Assembly: GCA_942493335.1 (NCBI GenBank)
Contig: OW818693.1
Span: forward strand, 3,100,001 to 3,164,000
Direction of reading: 5' to 3'
Length of the DNA: 64,000 nucleotides
Origin: JAEWSN01 sp942493335
Lineage (GTDB): Bacteria; Bacillota; Clostridia; DSM-8532
Position 1 is the stretch's first letter, and each line of letters opens with the position of its first letter. A model generated the notes under the pieces. It saw nothing but the letters and a program-made list of their open reading frames with translations, was not told the DNA's origin and searched no databases. Positions 16,552 through 25,700 of this stretch are shown one piece after another. Made by a program: the position numbers and the translations under genes.

Positions 16552-17023
16552 GTTGTGTCCTTTCGAGGCTGAAATACCTGACCGGGACCCCAAATGGCCC
16601 GGTAGGAGAAGCAAAGGGATGCATGCCGGAATACACACCGAATGATAGGAGTTTCCGGAGGCCTTGCCTATTCAAGAAAGCAAGGATTGTTTATCTATTT
16701 GCGACTTTATCGGGAAAAGCAGAAATAATGAAGGAATTGAAGCAAAACAAAGCCGGGAGGCTATATGCATGAGCAGCCTGCATCTGCAGCGTTCGAACCA
16801 CGAATCCAGCCGCTTTCGTCACAATTCCGCAATGAATGTTCACAGTCTGTTCACCGTTTCTACAGAGTATTTTAAAGATTGGATGGTACATTGATGTTGT
16901 CGGGCAGTGAGAGGAATGCGTATCACGATTCGAATGCCACAGGCAACCGCGACGAAACCCACAGTTACAGATCAAAACCGCCTCGGGCGGTGAAGCATTG
17001 GATTCAATCCGGAGGTGAACAGC
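16552..17023. other. Divergent intergenic region between permease and HtrA genes
   Basis: About 470 bases without a supported gene. It must hold the promoters of the minus-strand transport operon and of the plus-strand protease. AT-rich stretches occur at about 16680-16740 and 16840-16880 (TATTTTAAAG), but I could not assign a convincing -35/-10 pair. Short open frames here have no ribosome site or recognisable product. Confidence 0.4.
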
Positions 17024-18391
17024 ATGTTGCAAGAAAACGAACAATCCTGGGAGACTTTCAACGTACAGACCCCTTCCCTCCCGGTGGAACCGCAGGGAAC
17101 GGAAACGACCGGAGACGTGCGAAAGCCCCGGAAGCCGCGCAAAGGCGGTATGTTGGCCCGATTGACAGCGATTGCCCTGGCGATCACGCTTGTGGCTGGC
17201 TCTGCGGCAGGATACACGCTGTATGGCCGTGTGAATGCGGAGATGAACCGGCAGGCCACGCTCATCAACACCCTCTCGCAGCAGGTCGCGGGTCAGAAGA
17301 CCGCATTGACGCTGGCATCCGATCTCGCCCTGAAGGCGGAGGCGCTCGCCAATACCGGCACGAAGGCGGAAGCGCTGGCCAACACCGGTTCGAAAGCAGC
17401 GGCCTCCACGGTCGGGAACCTTGCCCAAACCACATTGACACAGGGATCTTCCGTCACCGAGATCGCCAAGACCGTCGGTCCTTCGGTAGTCGGCATCCGC
17501 ATGTCTGTTTCGCTGAACAACCGTCGTTTCCAAGCCAATCAGGCCACAAGTGAAGGCTCGGGCATCATCATCAGTTCCGACGGTTACATCATGACCAACT
17601 ATCACGTGGTCAGTTATGCCGACCCGAAAAGCGGCAGCAACACCAGCACGACGCTCGAAGTATTTCTGCCGGACGGTCGTTCCGCCAAGGCGAAGTTCAT
17701 CGGCGGGGACAGCGACAACGACCTGGCCGTCATCAAGGTGGACCTGACTGCGCTGCCTGTTGCGGAACTCGGTACTTCAGCCGATCTCCAGGTGGGTGAG
17801 CAGGCCGTAGCCATTGGGAATCCGCTTGGCATGGAATTCGCCGGTTCCGTTACCGTTGGTGTGGTCTCCGCGCTGAACCGGAAAATGGACGGGCAGGAAA
17901 CATCGCTCAACCTCATCCAGACCGATGCCGCCATCAACCCCGGCAACAGCGGCGGCGCGCTTGTGAACTCGAAGGGTCAGGTCATCGGCATCAATTCCTC
18001 GAAGATCTCCCAGACCGGCGTGGAGGGCCTCGGGTTCGCCATCGCGATGGATGATGCGAAACCCATCGTGAATTCCCTCATTTTGTACGGCTATGTGAAA
18101 AACCGTCCCTACCTCGGCATCAACGGACAGGACATCACGGACATCATGTCGCAGATGTACAGCGTTCCCGTCGGCATCTATGTGACGGATGTCGATTCGA
18201 CCAGCGGCGCCGCAAAGGCGGGCGTCAAGGTGGGAGACATCATCACCGGCATCAATGGAAAGGCCGTGACGACGATGGATGAGCTGAATGCTGTGAAAAA
18301 GGGCTTCAAGGCAGGGGATGCCGTTACCGTCAGCATGACGCGGAACACCACGAAAATGTCCGTAAAGGTGACCTTTACCGAAGCGAAGTGA
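17024..18391 (+). CDS. htrA: HtrA/DegP-like membrane-anchored serine protease
   Basis: A 455-residue S1C protease. A cytoplasmic N-terminus (about 45 residues, Pro/Lys-rich) is followed by one membrane segment (LTAIALAITLVAGSAAGYTL), an extracellular linker and the trypsin-like domain. The triad is His in MTNYHVVS (about 194), Asp in SDNDLAVIKV (about 232) and Ser in NPGNSGGAL (about 309). A single C-terminal PDZ domain follows (NRPYLGINGQDI onward). The linker holds a short duplication, KAEALANTGTKAEALANTGS. ATG 17024 is chosen because GGAGGTGAACAGC precedes it; a GTG three codons earlier overlaps that site. By family it degrades misfolded exported proteins. It is monocistronic, with a terminator at 18549. 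Confidence 0.93.
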   Translation: MLQENEQSWETFNVQTPSLPVEPQGTETTGDVRKPRKPRKGGMLARLTAIALAITLVAGSAAGYTLYGRVNAEMNRQATLINTLSQQVAGQKTALTLASDLALKAEALANTGTKAEALANTGSKAAASTVGNLAQTTLTQGSSVTEIAKTVGPSVVGIRMSVSLNNRRFQANQATSEGSGIIISSDGYIMTNYHVVSYADPKSGSNTSTTLEVFLPDGRSAKAKFIGGDSDNDLAVIKVDLTALPVAELGTSADLQVGEQAVAIGNPLGMEFAGSVTVGVVSALNRKMDGQETSLNLIQTDAAINPGNSGGALVNSKGQVIGINSSKISQTGVEGLGFAIAMDDAKPIVNSLILYGYVKNRPYLGINGQDITDIMSQMYSVPVGIYVTDVDSTSGAAKAGVKVGDIITGINGKAVTTMDELNAVKKGFKAGDAVTVSMTRNTTKMSVKVTFTEAK

Positions 18392-18548
18392 TCCGAAAGG
18401 CCGGGCGTCAGGAACCCGTTCTTCCGTTTGATAGATGACACACTCTCTTCATCATGGACAAACTCTTCTCATGGTTTCTTCTCGTTATTCTTGCTCCTTA
18501 TTCTCTTCATGGTTACTTCTCTTTTCATACTTCCTCCTCTTTCGTACT

Positions 18549-18577
18549 GGAGCTTCCCCGAGTGGGAGGCTCCTTTT
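18549..18577 (+). terminator. Rho-independent terminator after htrA
   Basis: GGAGCTTCCC pairs with GGGAGGCTCC (10 base pairs, one G-U) around a CGAGT loop and is followed by TTTTC. It lies about 160 bases after the htrA stop. The stretch in between contains short C/T-rich repeats (CTTCTCATGGTT, CTCTTCATGGTT) and no gene I can support. Confidence 0.6.
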
Positions 18578-18715
18578 CATTGCGGGGATGAGGCATCCGA
18601 ACCCTTGCCCTAACCCACCTCACCCGGTATGATGATGGAAAAGAGGAGCGTTCCTGTTCCGCATCCGGTGCGGGAATCGGACGACCCATCGAAAACTGCA
18701 GCATGGGGTGAAGCA

Positions 18716-20344
18716 ATGGAAGACCTCGTATTCATCTCCGGACACAAGAATCCGGATACAGACTCGATCTGCGCCGCCATCGGCTATACGCATCTGAAAC
18801 GCAAGCGCGGCGTGGCTGCTGTGGCTGTCCGTCTCGGCGACATCAGCCGGGAGACCCGGTTCGTCCTCGACTATTTCGGGGTGCCGGAACCGATCTTCCT
18901 GGATACCGTGAAACGGCAGGTCTCGGACCTGGATATGGACGAAGTGCCGGGGGTCAGCCCGCACATCACCGTCAAGACCGCCTGGAACATCATGCGCAAG
19001 AACAACGTGAAGGTGCTTCCGGTGGTGGATGACGCGGGAAAACTGCAGGGACTTGTGACCCTGTCGAACATCACGCAGAAGTTCATGGACGCGGTGGACG
19101 ACAGCACCCTTGGCGCCAGCCAGACTTCACTCGACAACATCGCGGAAACCATCAACGGCCGTGTGCTCGTCCGCGGGCCGGTCTTTCATTCCACCGGCCG
19201 CATCCATGTCGCCGCCTCGAACCTGGCCGATCTTCGCGCCGCGCTGGAACCGGGGGACATCCTCATCACCGGCCGCCGGCAGGATGTCCTGGAAGCGGCC
19301 ATTGCCGGGCAGGTCGGCCTCGTCATCCACACCTGCGCGGAGGAGCCGGGTGAGGATGTGTTGGAAGCAGCCCGAAAATCAGACACGGCCATCATCGGCA
19401 CGCTGGCAGACACCTACACCACAGCCCGCCTGATCAACCAGAGCACGCCGATCCGCCATGTCATGACGCATGAGGACCTTGTCGTGTTCGAGGAAAACGA
19501 TCTCATCGACGACATCAAGGAACGCATGCTGAAGACCCGATACCGCAGCTATCCGGTTGTCGATACGAATCACCATGTGAAGGGCTTCATCTCGCGTTAC
19601 CATCTTATCTCGCCGCGCCAGAAGAAGGTCATCCTCGTGGACCACAACGAACGCAGCCAGACCGTCAACGGCATCGAGCAGGCGGAAATCCTGGAGATCA
19701 TCGACCATCACCGCCTTGGCGACATCACCACCGGCAATCCGATTTTCTTCAAGAACGAACCGGTCGGCAGCACCTCGACCATCATTGCGAGTCTGTACGA
19801 GGAAGCAGGGCTCCGGCCGACCCGTTCCATCGCGGGCATCCTCTGCGCCGCCATCCTCTCGGATACGTTGCAGTTCATCTCCCCGACCTGCACGCATGCG
19901 GATCGGCTGATGGCGGGGCGTCTGGCGGAAATCGCCGGCATCGACATCGCGGAGTTCGCACAGGAAATGTTCAAGGCGGGGTCCACGCTGAAAGGCCGCA
20001 AACCGATCGATATCGTGAGGTCCGATTTCAAGGATTACCGGTTGGGCAAGCTGCGTTTCGGCATTGGTCAGGTTTATACGCAGGATCGGGACACCGTTTC
20101 GGAAATCCGGACGGAACTGCTGGAGCACATGGAGGACATCTGCATCCGGGAAGGATTCGACAGTGTCATGCTGCTGATCACGGACGTCACACAGAAGGGC
20201 AGCGAAGTCATCCTTACCGGGCCGGCCTCCGAGATTGTTGCGCAGGCGTTCAACAAGAGCATCGTGAACAACAGCCTCTACCTCGAGGGCGTCGTCTCCC
20301 GCAAGAAGCAGATTCTGCCGAAGCTGGCGCTGGTCGTGGAGTGA
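18716..20344 (+). CDS. ppaC: Family II manganese-dependent inorganic pyrophosphatase with CBS and DRTGG domains
   Basis: A 542-residue regulated pyrophosphatase that hydrolyses PPi to two phosphates in the cytoplasm. The catalytic DHH domain is split: the N-terminal part has SGHKNPDTDSICAA, and after an insertion the second part has DHNERSQTV and EIIDHHRLGD (about residue 327). The insertion holds CBS1 (about 70-130), a DRTGG domain (about 135-245) and CBS2 (about 250-305), the arrangement known to bind adenine nucleotides in clostridial enzymes. The C-terminal DHHA2 domain has SDFKDYRLGKLRFGIGQV and the substrate-binding SRKKQILP end. ATG 18716 is preceded by GGGGTGAAGCA; an upstream start would add 29 residues without a clear ribosome site. 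Confidence 0.93.
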   Translation: MEDLVFISGHKNPDTDSICAAIGYTHLKRKRGVAAVAVRLGDISRETRFVLDYFGVPEPIFLDTVKRQVSDLDMDEVPGVSPHITVKTAWNIMRKNNVKVLPVVDDAGKLQGLVTLSNITQKFMDAVDDSTLGASQTSLDNIAETINGRVLVRGPVFHSTGRIHVAASNLADLRAALEPGDILITGRRQDVLEAAIAGQVGLVIHTCAEEPGEDVLEAARKSDTAIIGTLADTYTTARLINQSTPIRHVMTHEDLVVFEENDLIDDIKERMLKTRYRSYPVVDTNHHVKGFISRYHLISPRQKKVILVDHNERSQTVNGIEQAEILEIIDHHRLGDITTGNPIFFKNEPVGSTSTIIASLYEEAGLRPTRSIAGILCAAILSDTLQFISPTCTHADRLMAGRLAEIAGIDIAEFAQEMFKAGSTLKGRKPIDIVRSDFKDYRLGKLRFGIGQVYTQDRDTVSEIRTELLEHMEDICIREGFDSVMLLITDVTQKGSEVILTGPASEIVAQAFNKSIVNNSLYLEGVVSRKKQILPKLALVVE

Positions 20345-20437
20345 ACCGTATTGTGTGGACCTCTTTGCTGGCCGCCCATACGCGATCTCAAACGAAAGAG
20401 GCATAGGCTGTACGATAAAGTCGTGTTGGTATAGGAC

Positions 20438-21373
20438 TTATTTTATGTTCTGCTCCTCGCAAGCGGACAGGAAGGCAGCGCAATATGCGGTGTGCAGCTT
20501 GTTGAACTCTTCTACTGTCATGCAACGGCTGCAGCGGTCCAGCGAAAGCGGACGCTCGGGATTGCCCGGCCGCAACATGGCAATCTGTACAGGTAAAGTA
20601 ACCAGCCGCAGCAAGGCCCTTCCTGCCTCATTCAAGTTGAAGAACCAACCCATGTCGATGAATTTGTCCTGAGCAACCATACAGTCGTAATGGTGGAGGA
20701 CGAATCGTCCATTCCAGATGTCCTCCTTCAGTAAGTGCCGTGATTTGAAGTCTTTGGCGTTGAGCCGTCTTGCGATGTCGGCCACTGCCTCGGGAAAACA
20801 GTGATGGCACGGCTGCAACGATATTGTGGTAAATCGTTTCGGATCCACTTCATTCATGCTCCGATAGAATCCATCAAAACCGTCCCGGTGTCCGAAATCA
20901 ACGGCCCCATGCCGTCTGTAATGCGGACATCCCGGCCGATGGTACATGTAATGCATGGACCCGTCAGCCAACAGATTGCGGATCGCATTCTTTCCAACCA
21001 TGAATCTGGGCATTTCCCTTCCCCGGTATGCCCAGGACCGTTGAAATTGTTCCGTGTATGCCGCCGTGCAGAGATCCTTCATGCAGGAAGGGCAGGGCAT
21101 TGCGTTGGAGCGGATGCGGCGTGCGGCATCAAGGGCCAGGGCCGGTGTTCCATACACGCCGACGTGCTGGGCATTGTCACAATAGGAGCAGTTGGCCGTT
21201 GCCAGGTGAACCGGATGGATGATCTTCTTGTCCCCGTCCTGGTATAGATTCATCGGGTTTCCGTTGATCCACCAGGTATGGTCCCGGTTTACGCGTTCTC
21301 TGGCTGCGTTTTGCATTGTCCGTGCGAACTGGCTGTTGAATGCTGCGAGATCGGGATTGCTTCCATCACTCAT
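20438..21373 (-). CDS. Cysteine/histidine-rich protein of unknown function
   Basis: A 311-residue protein that I do not recognise. It contains five Cys pairs or clusters: NCSYCDNAQH, MPCPSCMKD, HRPGCPHYRRH, QPCHHCF and DRCSRCM, suggesting two or more zinc (or other metal) sites. HRDGFDGFYRSMNEVDPKRF lies between the third and fourth. No signal peptide is present; the late hydrophobic stretch (ALLRLVTLPVQIAMLR) is short. Its ATG 21373 overlaps the MFS stop as ATGA, so it is translated with the transporter and probably works with it. Resistance, metal handling or modification of the exported compound are possibilities, none proved. Confidence 0.75.
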   Translation of the reverse strand: MSDGSNPDLAAFNSQFARTMQNAARERVNRDHTWWINGNPMNLYQDGDKKIIHPVHLATANCSYCDNAQHVGVYGTPALALDAARRIRSNAMPCPSCMKDLCTAAYTEQFQRSWAYRGREMPRFMVGKNAIRNLLADGSMHYMYHRPGCPHYRRHGAVDFGHRDGFDGFYRSMNEVDPKRFTTISLQPCHHCFPEAVADIARRLNAKDFKSRHLLKEDIWNGRFVLHHYDCMVAQDKFIDMGWFFNLNEAGRALLRLVTLPVQIAMLRPGNPERPLSLDRCSRCMTVEEFNKLHTAYCAAFLSACEEQNIK

Positions 21374-22593
21374 AAAGCTGACACCTTTCCGGATGTTTTT
21401 TTCGTGTGGATCATGGCAAACAGGCATCCGAGCGCGGCAATTGCAAAAAGGACCCCGATGAGCCCGATGCCCGCGGCATAGCTGAACGAGTCGCTGACCG
21501 CGCCGATGACGGGTGGACCAAATGTCTGGCCGATATCCATCAAGGTGCTGAGGATGCCCAGCGAGGCGCCCAGCTGCCCGATTCTGGCCACATCGGCCGC
21601 CAACGCGCTCGTGCTGGCCGTGATGAGGGCAAAACCCAGTCCGTAGATCAGAATCAGTGGGATGATGGCCACGGTTGATTTCAGAACAGCCAGCAAAAAG
21701 AAGGATAGCGTGCAGGCGGACAGTCCGGCGATCATCATCGGCAGACGGCCCAGCTTGTCCGAAGCCCGCCCGAAAAGCGGCTTGAACAGGATGATGCCGA
21801 CCAGCTGGATGCCCAGAAGGACACCGATCTGCGTCGTCCCCATCCCGCGTTCCTTTGCGTACAGCGGGAAGACCATTTCAAATGCGCCATACCCGAAATA
21901 GGCGACTGCGTCCAGCAAGCCGACCAGCAGCAGGGGCCGGTAGGTCAGCAGACCCCACAGTTTGCCAAAGAAGGAGCCTGTGACGGGCCCGCCGGTCTTC
22001 TGGCGGGCCGCTTCCGTGTTTTCAGTTTCTCCCGGCTTGCGGAAAAACCAGCCCGCAAACAGCAGGGCAAGTACGCCCGCTGCGCCGGCAATCAGGTAGA
22101 CGGCCTGAGCGCCGCCGAGATCGTAGGCGCCGCCGCCGACCGTCGGGGCAAGCGCGCGGCCGACCATGGTGGCGGAAGAATAGAGGGAAAGGTTCTGGCC
22201 GGTGTTCTTTCCGCTGAATGCGGCGATGGTCGCCATGGCGACGGGGCCGAACGCTGCGGTGGCGAAACCGTGGTAAAAGCGGGCTGCGCCGAGGCCGAGC
22301 GGATTGGTCACAAGCAGATAGAAGAATGGGGCGCTGGCAAAAATCAAGAGGGATCCGATCAGGATTTTCTTGTATCCGAACCGGTCCGCCAGGTCGCCGG
22401 CAATGTAGCTCACCAGAATTCCGGGGATCGTCGAGGCGGAGGCAATCCAGCCGATCTGTGCGCCGGTGGCGCCGAGGCTTTTTGCGAAAATGGGCAAAAT
22501 GGGGGATTTCGAGATGGTGGAGCTGAAGATGGCCAAGGCGCCGCAGAATCCCATCATGAGGATCAGGCGCATGGTTGGCGGGATTTTTTTCAT
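21370..22593 (-). CDS. Major facilitator superfamily transporter
   Basis: A 407-residue MFS protein with about 12 membrane segments in two halves joined by a charged loop (FRKPGETENTEAARQKTGG). The cytoplasmic loop 2-3 motif A is GDLADRFGYKK, and a second copy in the other half is GRASDKLGRLP. These features fit the drug/proton antiporter type of MFS. ATG 22593 is preceded by AGGAGGAGACGA; an upstream frame extension of 22 residues lacks a ribosome site. It is transcribed from a strong promoter at 22631-22659 and is coupled to the Cys-rich gene by a 4-base overlap. Confidence 0.92.
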   Translation of the reverse strand: MKKIPPTMRLILMMGFCGALAIFSSTISKSPILPIFAKSLGATGAQIGWIASASTIPGILVSYIAGDLADRFGYKKILIGSLLIFASAPFFYLLVTNPLGLGAARFYHGFATAAFGPVAMATIAAFSGKNTGQNLSLYSSATMVGRALAPTVGGGAYDLGGAQAVYLIAGAAGVLALLFAGWFFRKPGETENTEAARQKTGGPVTGSFFGKLWGLLTYRPLLLVGLLDAVAYFGYGAFEMVFPLYAKERGMGTTQIGVLLGIQLVGIILFKPLFGRASDKLGRLPMMIAGLSACTLSFFLLAVLKSTVAIIPLILIYGLGFALITASTSALAADVARIGQLGASLGILSTLMDIGQTFGPPVIGAVSDSFSYAAGIGLIGVLFAIAALGCLFAMIHTKKTSGKVSAL

Positions 22594-22630
22594 TCGTCTC
22601 CTCCTGGCCAAAACAAGCACGTCAAATCTG

Positions 22631-22659
22631 AGCATAGTGAACGGCGGAGTGCTTGTCAA
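22631..22659 (-). promoter_or_regulatory. Sigma-A-type promoter of the MFS / Cys-rich operon
   Basis: On the minus strand TTGACA (22659-22654) and TATGCT (22636-22631) are separated by exactly 17 bases. The start codon lies about 30 bases downstream of the expected transcription start. Confidence 0.75.
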
Positions 22660-22782
22660 CTGCTACATTTTTTGTCCGATACCTTGAACATGAGCAGGAA
22701 GTGTAATACGATCAATGAGCACATGTTGTGCACGCATGCGTCTCCACATCCCATATCATGTATTTCACGGAGGAAAACAATC

Positions 22783-25700
22783 ATGGCGCTCTCCGACAAT
22801 GCCATCAAGGTACTTGAGAAACGTTACTTGGCCAGAAACACGGAGAATCAGCTGATTGAAACCCCGGAAGACATGTTCCGGCGCGTGGCTCACACCGTTG
22901 CGGGCGCGGATGCCGGCAAGGTGACCGCCGCGCGGCTGAAGGAAATCGAAGAGGAATTTTACCAGCTCATGATAGAGCTTGAGTTCCTTCCGAATTCGCC
23001 CACCCTGATGAACGCGGGTCGCCCCCTCGGACAGCTCTCCGCCTGTTTCGTCCTTCCGGTCGGAGACAGCATGGAGGAAATCTTCGACAGCGTAAAGAAC
23101 GCGGCCCTCATCCACAAGAGCGGCGGCGGCACCGGCTTCTCGTTTTCCCGGCTGCGCCAGAAGGGCGCCACGGTCAATTCCACGGGTGGCGTCGCATCCG
23201 GCCCGGTCTCATTCATGAAAGTCTTCAACGCGGCCACCGAGGCCGTAAAGCAAGGTGGAACGCGCCGTGGCGCCAACATGGGCATTCTGCGCGTGGATCA
23301 CCCGGACATTCTCGAGTTCATCTCCTGCAAGCAGGACAATGCGGACATCACAAACTTCAACATTTCCGTCGGTCTCACGGAAGCCTTCATGAACGCTGTG
23401 GAAACCGGCGCCGACTACAACCTGATTGATCCGAAGACCGGAAAGACCACCGGCACCCTCCATGCGCGCACCGTATTCGATTCCATGGTGACCAGCGCGT
23501 GGCGGAACGGTGAACCAGGCATGATTTTCTTGGATCGCCTGAATCGCTTCAATGTCACCCCCGCACTTGGAGAAATCGAGTCCACCAATCCATGTGTCAC
23601 CGGGGATACCTGGGTCCTCACAGCGGAAGGACCCCGTCAGGTCCGCGAAATCCTTGGACAGCCTGTGGAACTGGTTTTGAACGGCATCTTCCACCCAAGC
23701 GCGCCGGAAGGCTTCTTCAGAACCGGTTCAAAGGAAGTGCTGAAGATCGTCACGGATCGCGGCCAAACGCTGACCCTGACTGAAAACCATCTTGTCCGTA
23801 CCCTTTCTGAAATGAACCAGTTCCAGATGGAAGAAACCTGGACCCCGGCGGGTGAGTTGCAGCCAGGCGACCGCCTTGTCCTGTCGAACAACCGGCAGGC
23901 CGCCTGGCAAGGGAAAGGCACCATGGAAGCAGGCTTCCTGCTTGGCGCATTGATCGGGGACGGTACGTTCCGGTTGACGGAAGGCGTCATCGAGGGATGG
24001 GGCGAAATGGAAAACGATGTGGCGCTCATGCGTGTTTGCGGTGCGCCTGAAATCCTGGTGCATCGCAGGCCCAATTTTCAGGCACGTCAGTCCGGCCTGG
24101 GGGGAAGCGGCGAATACAGCGTCCACCAGAGCGCACTGATGGAACTGGCGGATGATTTCGGCTGCCTGCCTGCCTGCGGAACGGCCATGCAGGACTTGGA
24201 GCGTACCAGCTCCGAGTTCCACGCCGGGTTCCTGCGGGGGCTCTTTGAAACGGACGGAACCATTGTTGGCTCTCTGGAGCAGGGCGTTTCCATTCGTCTG
24301 TGGCACCGGGACATGGCGTTGCTCCTTTCGGCGCAGCGCATGCTGAACCGGCTCGGCATCGCATCGATCCTGTATCCGAACCGAAAACCTGCTACAGGCG
24401 TGCTTGCGCCGGATGGCAGATTTGGCCTTTCCGTCTCCGAATCCGGTGTCGGACACGAACTGGCGGTATGCGGGGAGAACATGGCCGTCTTTGCGGAACG
24501 GATCGGATTTGAAAGCGCAGGGAAGCGCAAACAGGCAGAGACTATGCTATCCTTCTACAAGCGGAGCCTGAACCGGGAACGGTTCACGACGACCGTTCTG
24601 GACATCCTTCCCGCCGGCTGCGAGGAGGTGTACGACGTGCAGGTGCCCGGCGCAAACGCCTTTGACGCGAACGGCGTGATCGTGCACAATTGCGGCGAAC
24701 AGCCGCTCCTCCCGTATGAAGCCTGCAACCTGGGTTCCATCAATTTGAGCCTGCTGGTGAAACGCACTGCGAAGAAGGTGGGCGTGGACTATCCCCGCCT
24801 GACTCGCATCGTGCGGAAGGCCGTCCACTTCCTCGACAATGTCATCGACGTGAACAAGTATCCGCTTCCGGATATCGACAAGATGACGCGCGGCACCCGC
24901 AAGATCGGGCTTGGTGTCATGGGCTGGGCGGACATGCTGCTGCAGCTGGGCATCCCGTATGATTCGGAAGAGGCGGAAATCCTTGGCCGGAAGGTGATGT
25001 CGCACATCCAGAACGAATCCCATGCCGCAAGCATCAAGCTGGCCGAGGAAAAAGGCGTCTTCCCGTATTGGGAGGACAGCATCTACAAGGATCAGGGCAT
25101 CCGGTTGCGCAACGCGACCACCACCACCATCGCGCCAACCGGCACGCTGAGCATGCTCGCGGGCGTTTCCAGCGGGGTCGAGCCGATGTTCGCCATTGCC
25201 TACATCAAGAACGTCATGGATCGGACGGAGCTGTTCGAGACCAATCCGTATTTCCGCAAGGCGGCCGAGGACGGGGGCTTTTACTCCACCGAGCTGATGA
25301 AGCGTGTTGTGGAACACGGGACCCTGCACGGCATGGAGGATGTTCCTGAAGAGGTTCGAAGGGTGTATGTCACGGCCCACGACATTTCGCCGGAATGGCA
25401 CGTCCGGATGCAGGCCGCATTCCAGGACTTCACGGACAATGCGGTTTCGAAAACGGTCAATCTCGCGAATGAAGCCACCGAAGAGGATGTCCGCGAGGTG
25501 TTCCTTCACGCGTATCACACCGGCTGCAAGGGTGTCACGATCTATCGCGACGGTTCCAGAGGGCTGCAGGTGCTGAATATCGGAAAAGTAAAGGATGAAA
25601 AGAAGGCGGATGCTGTGGGACAAGCCGCTTCCGGGAACGCGACGGGTGCCTCGGGACAAACCGGTTCCGGTTCCTCGGCAGGTGCCGCGGGAAATGCAGG

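Noticed and set aside
17320..17410. Tandem repeat in htrA as a possible mini-repeat array
   Set aside because: It is only two imperfect units of a linker peptide and needs no explanation beyond local duplication.
22594..22782. NrdR boxes or a cobalamin riboswitch before nrdJ
   Set aside because: No paired NrdR consensus and no conserved B12-box core could be found in the short leader.
24547..25659. A 370-codon frame antisense to nrdJ
   Set aside because: The sense strand encodes conserved NrdJ motifs throughout; no start signal is present.
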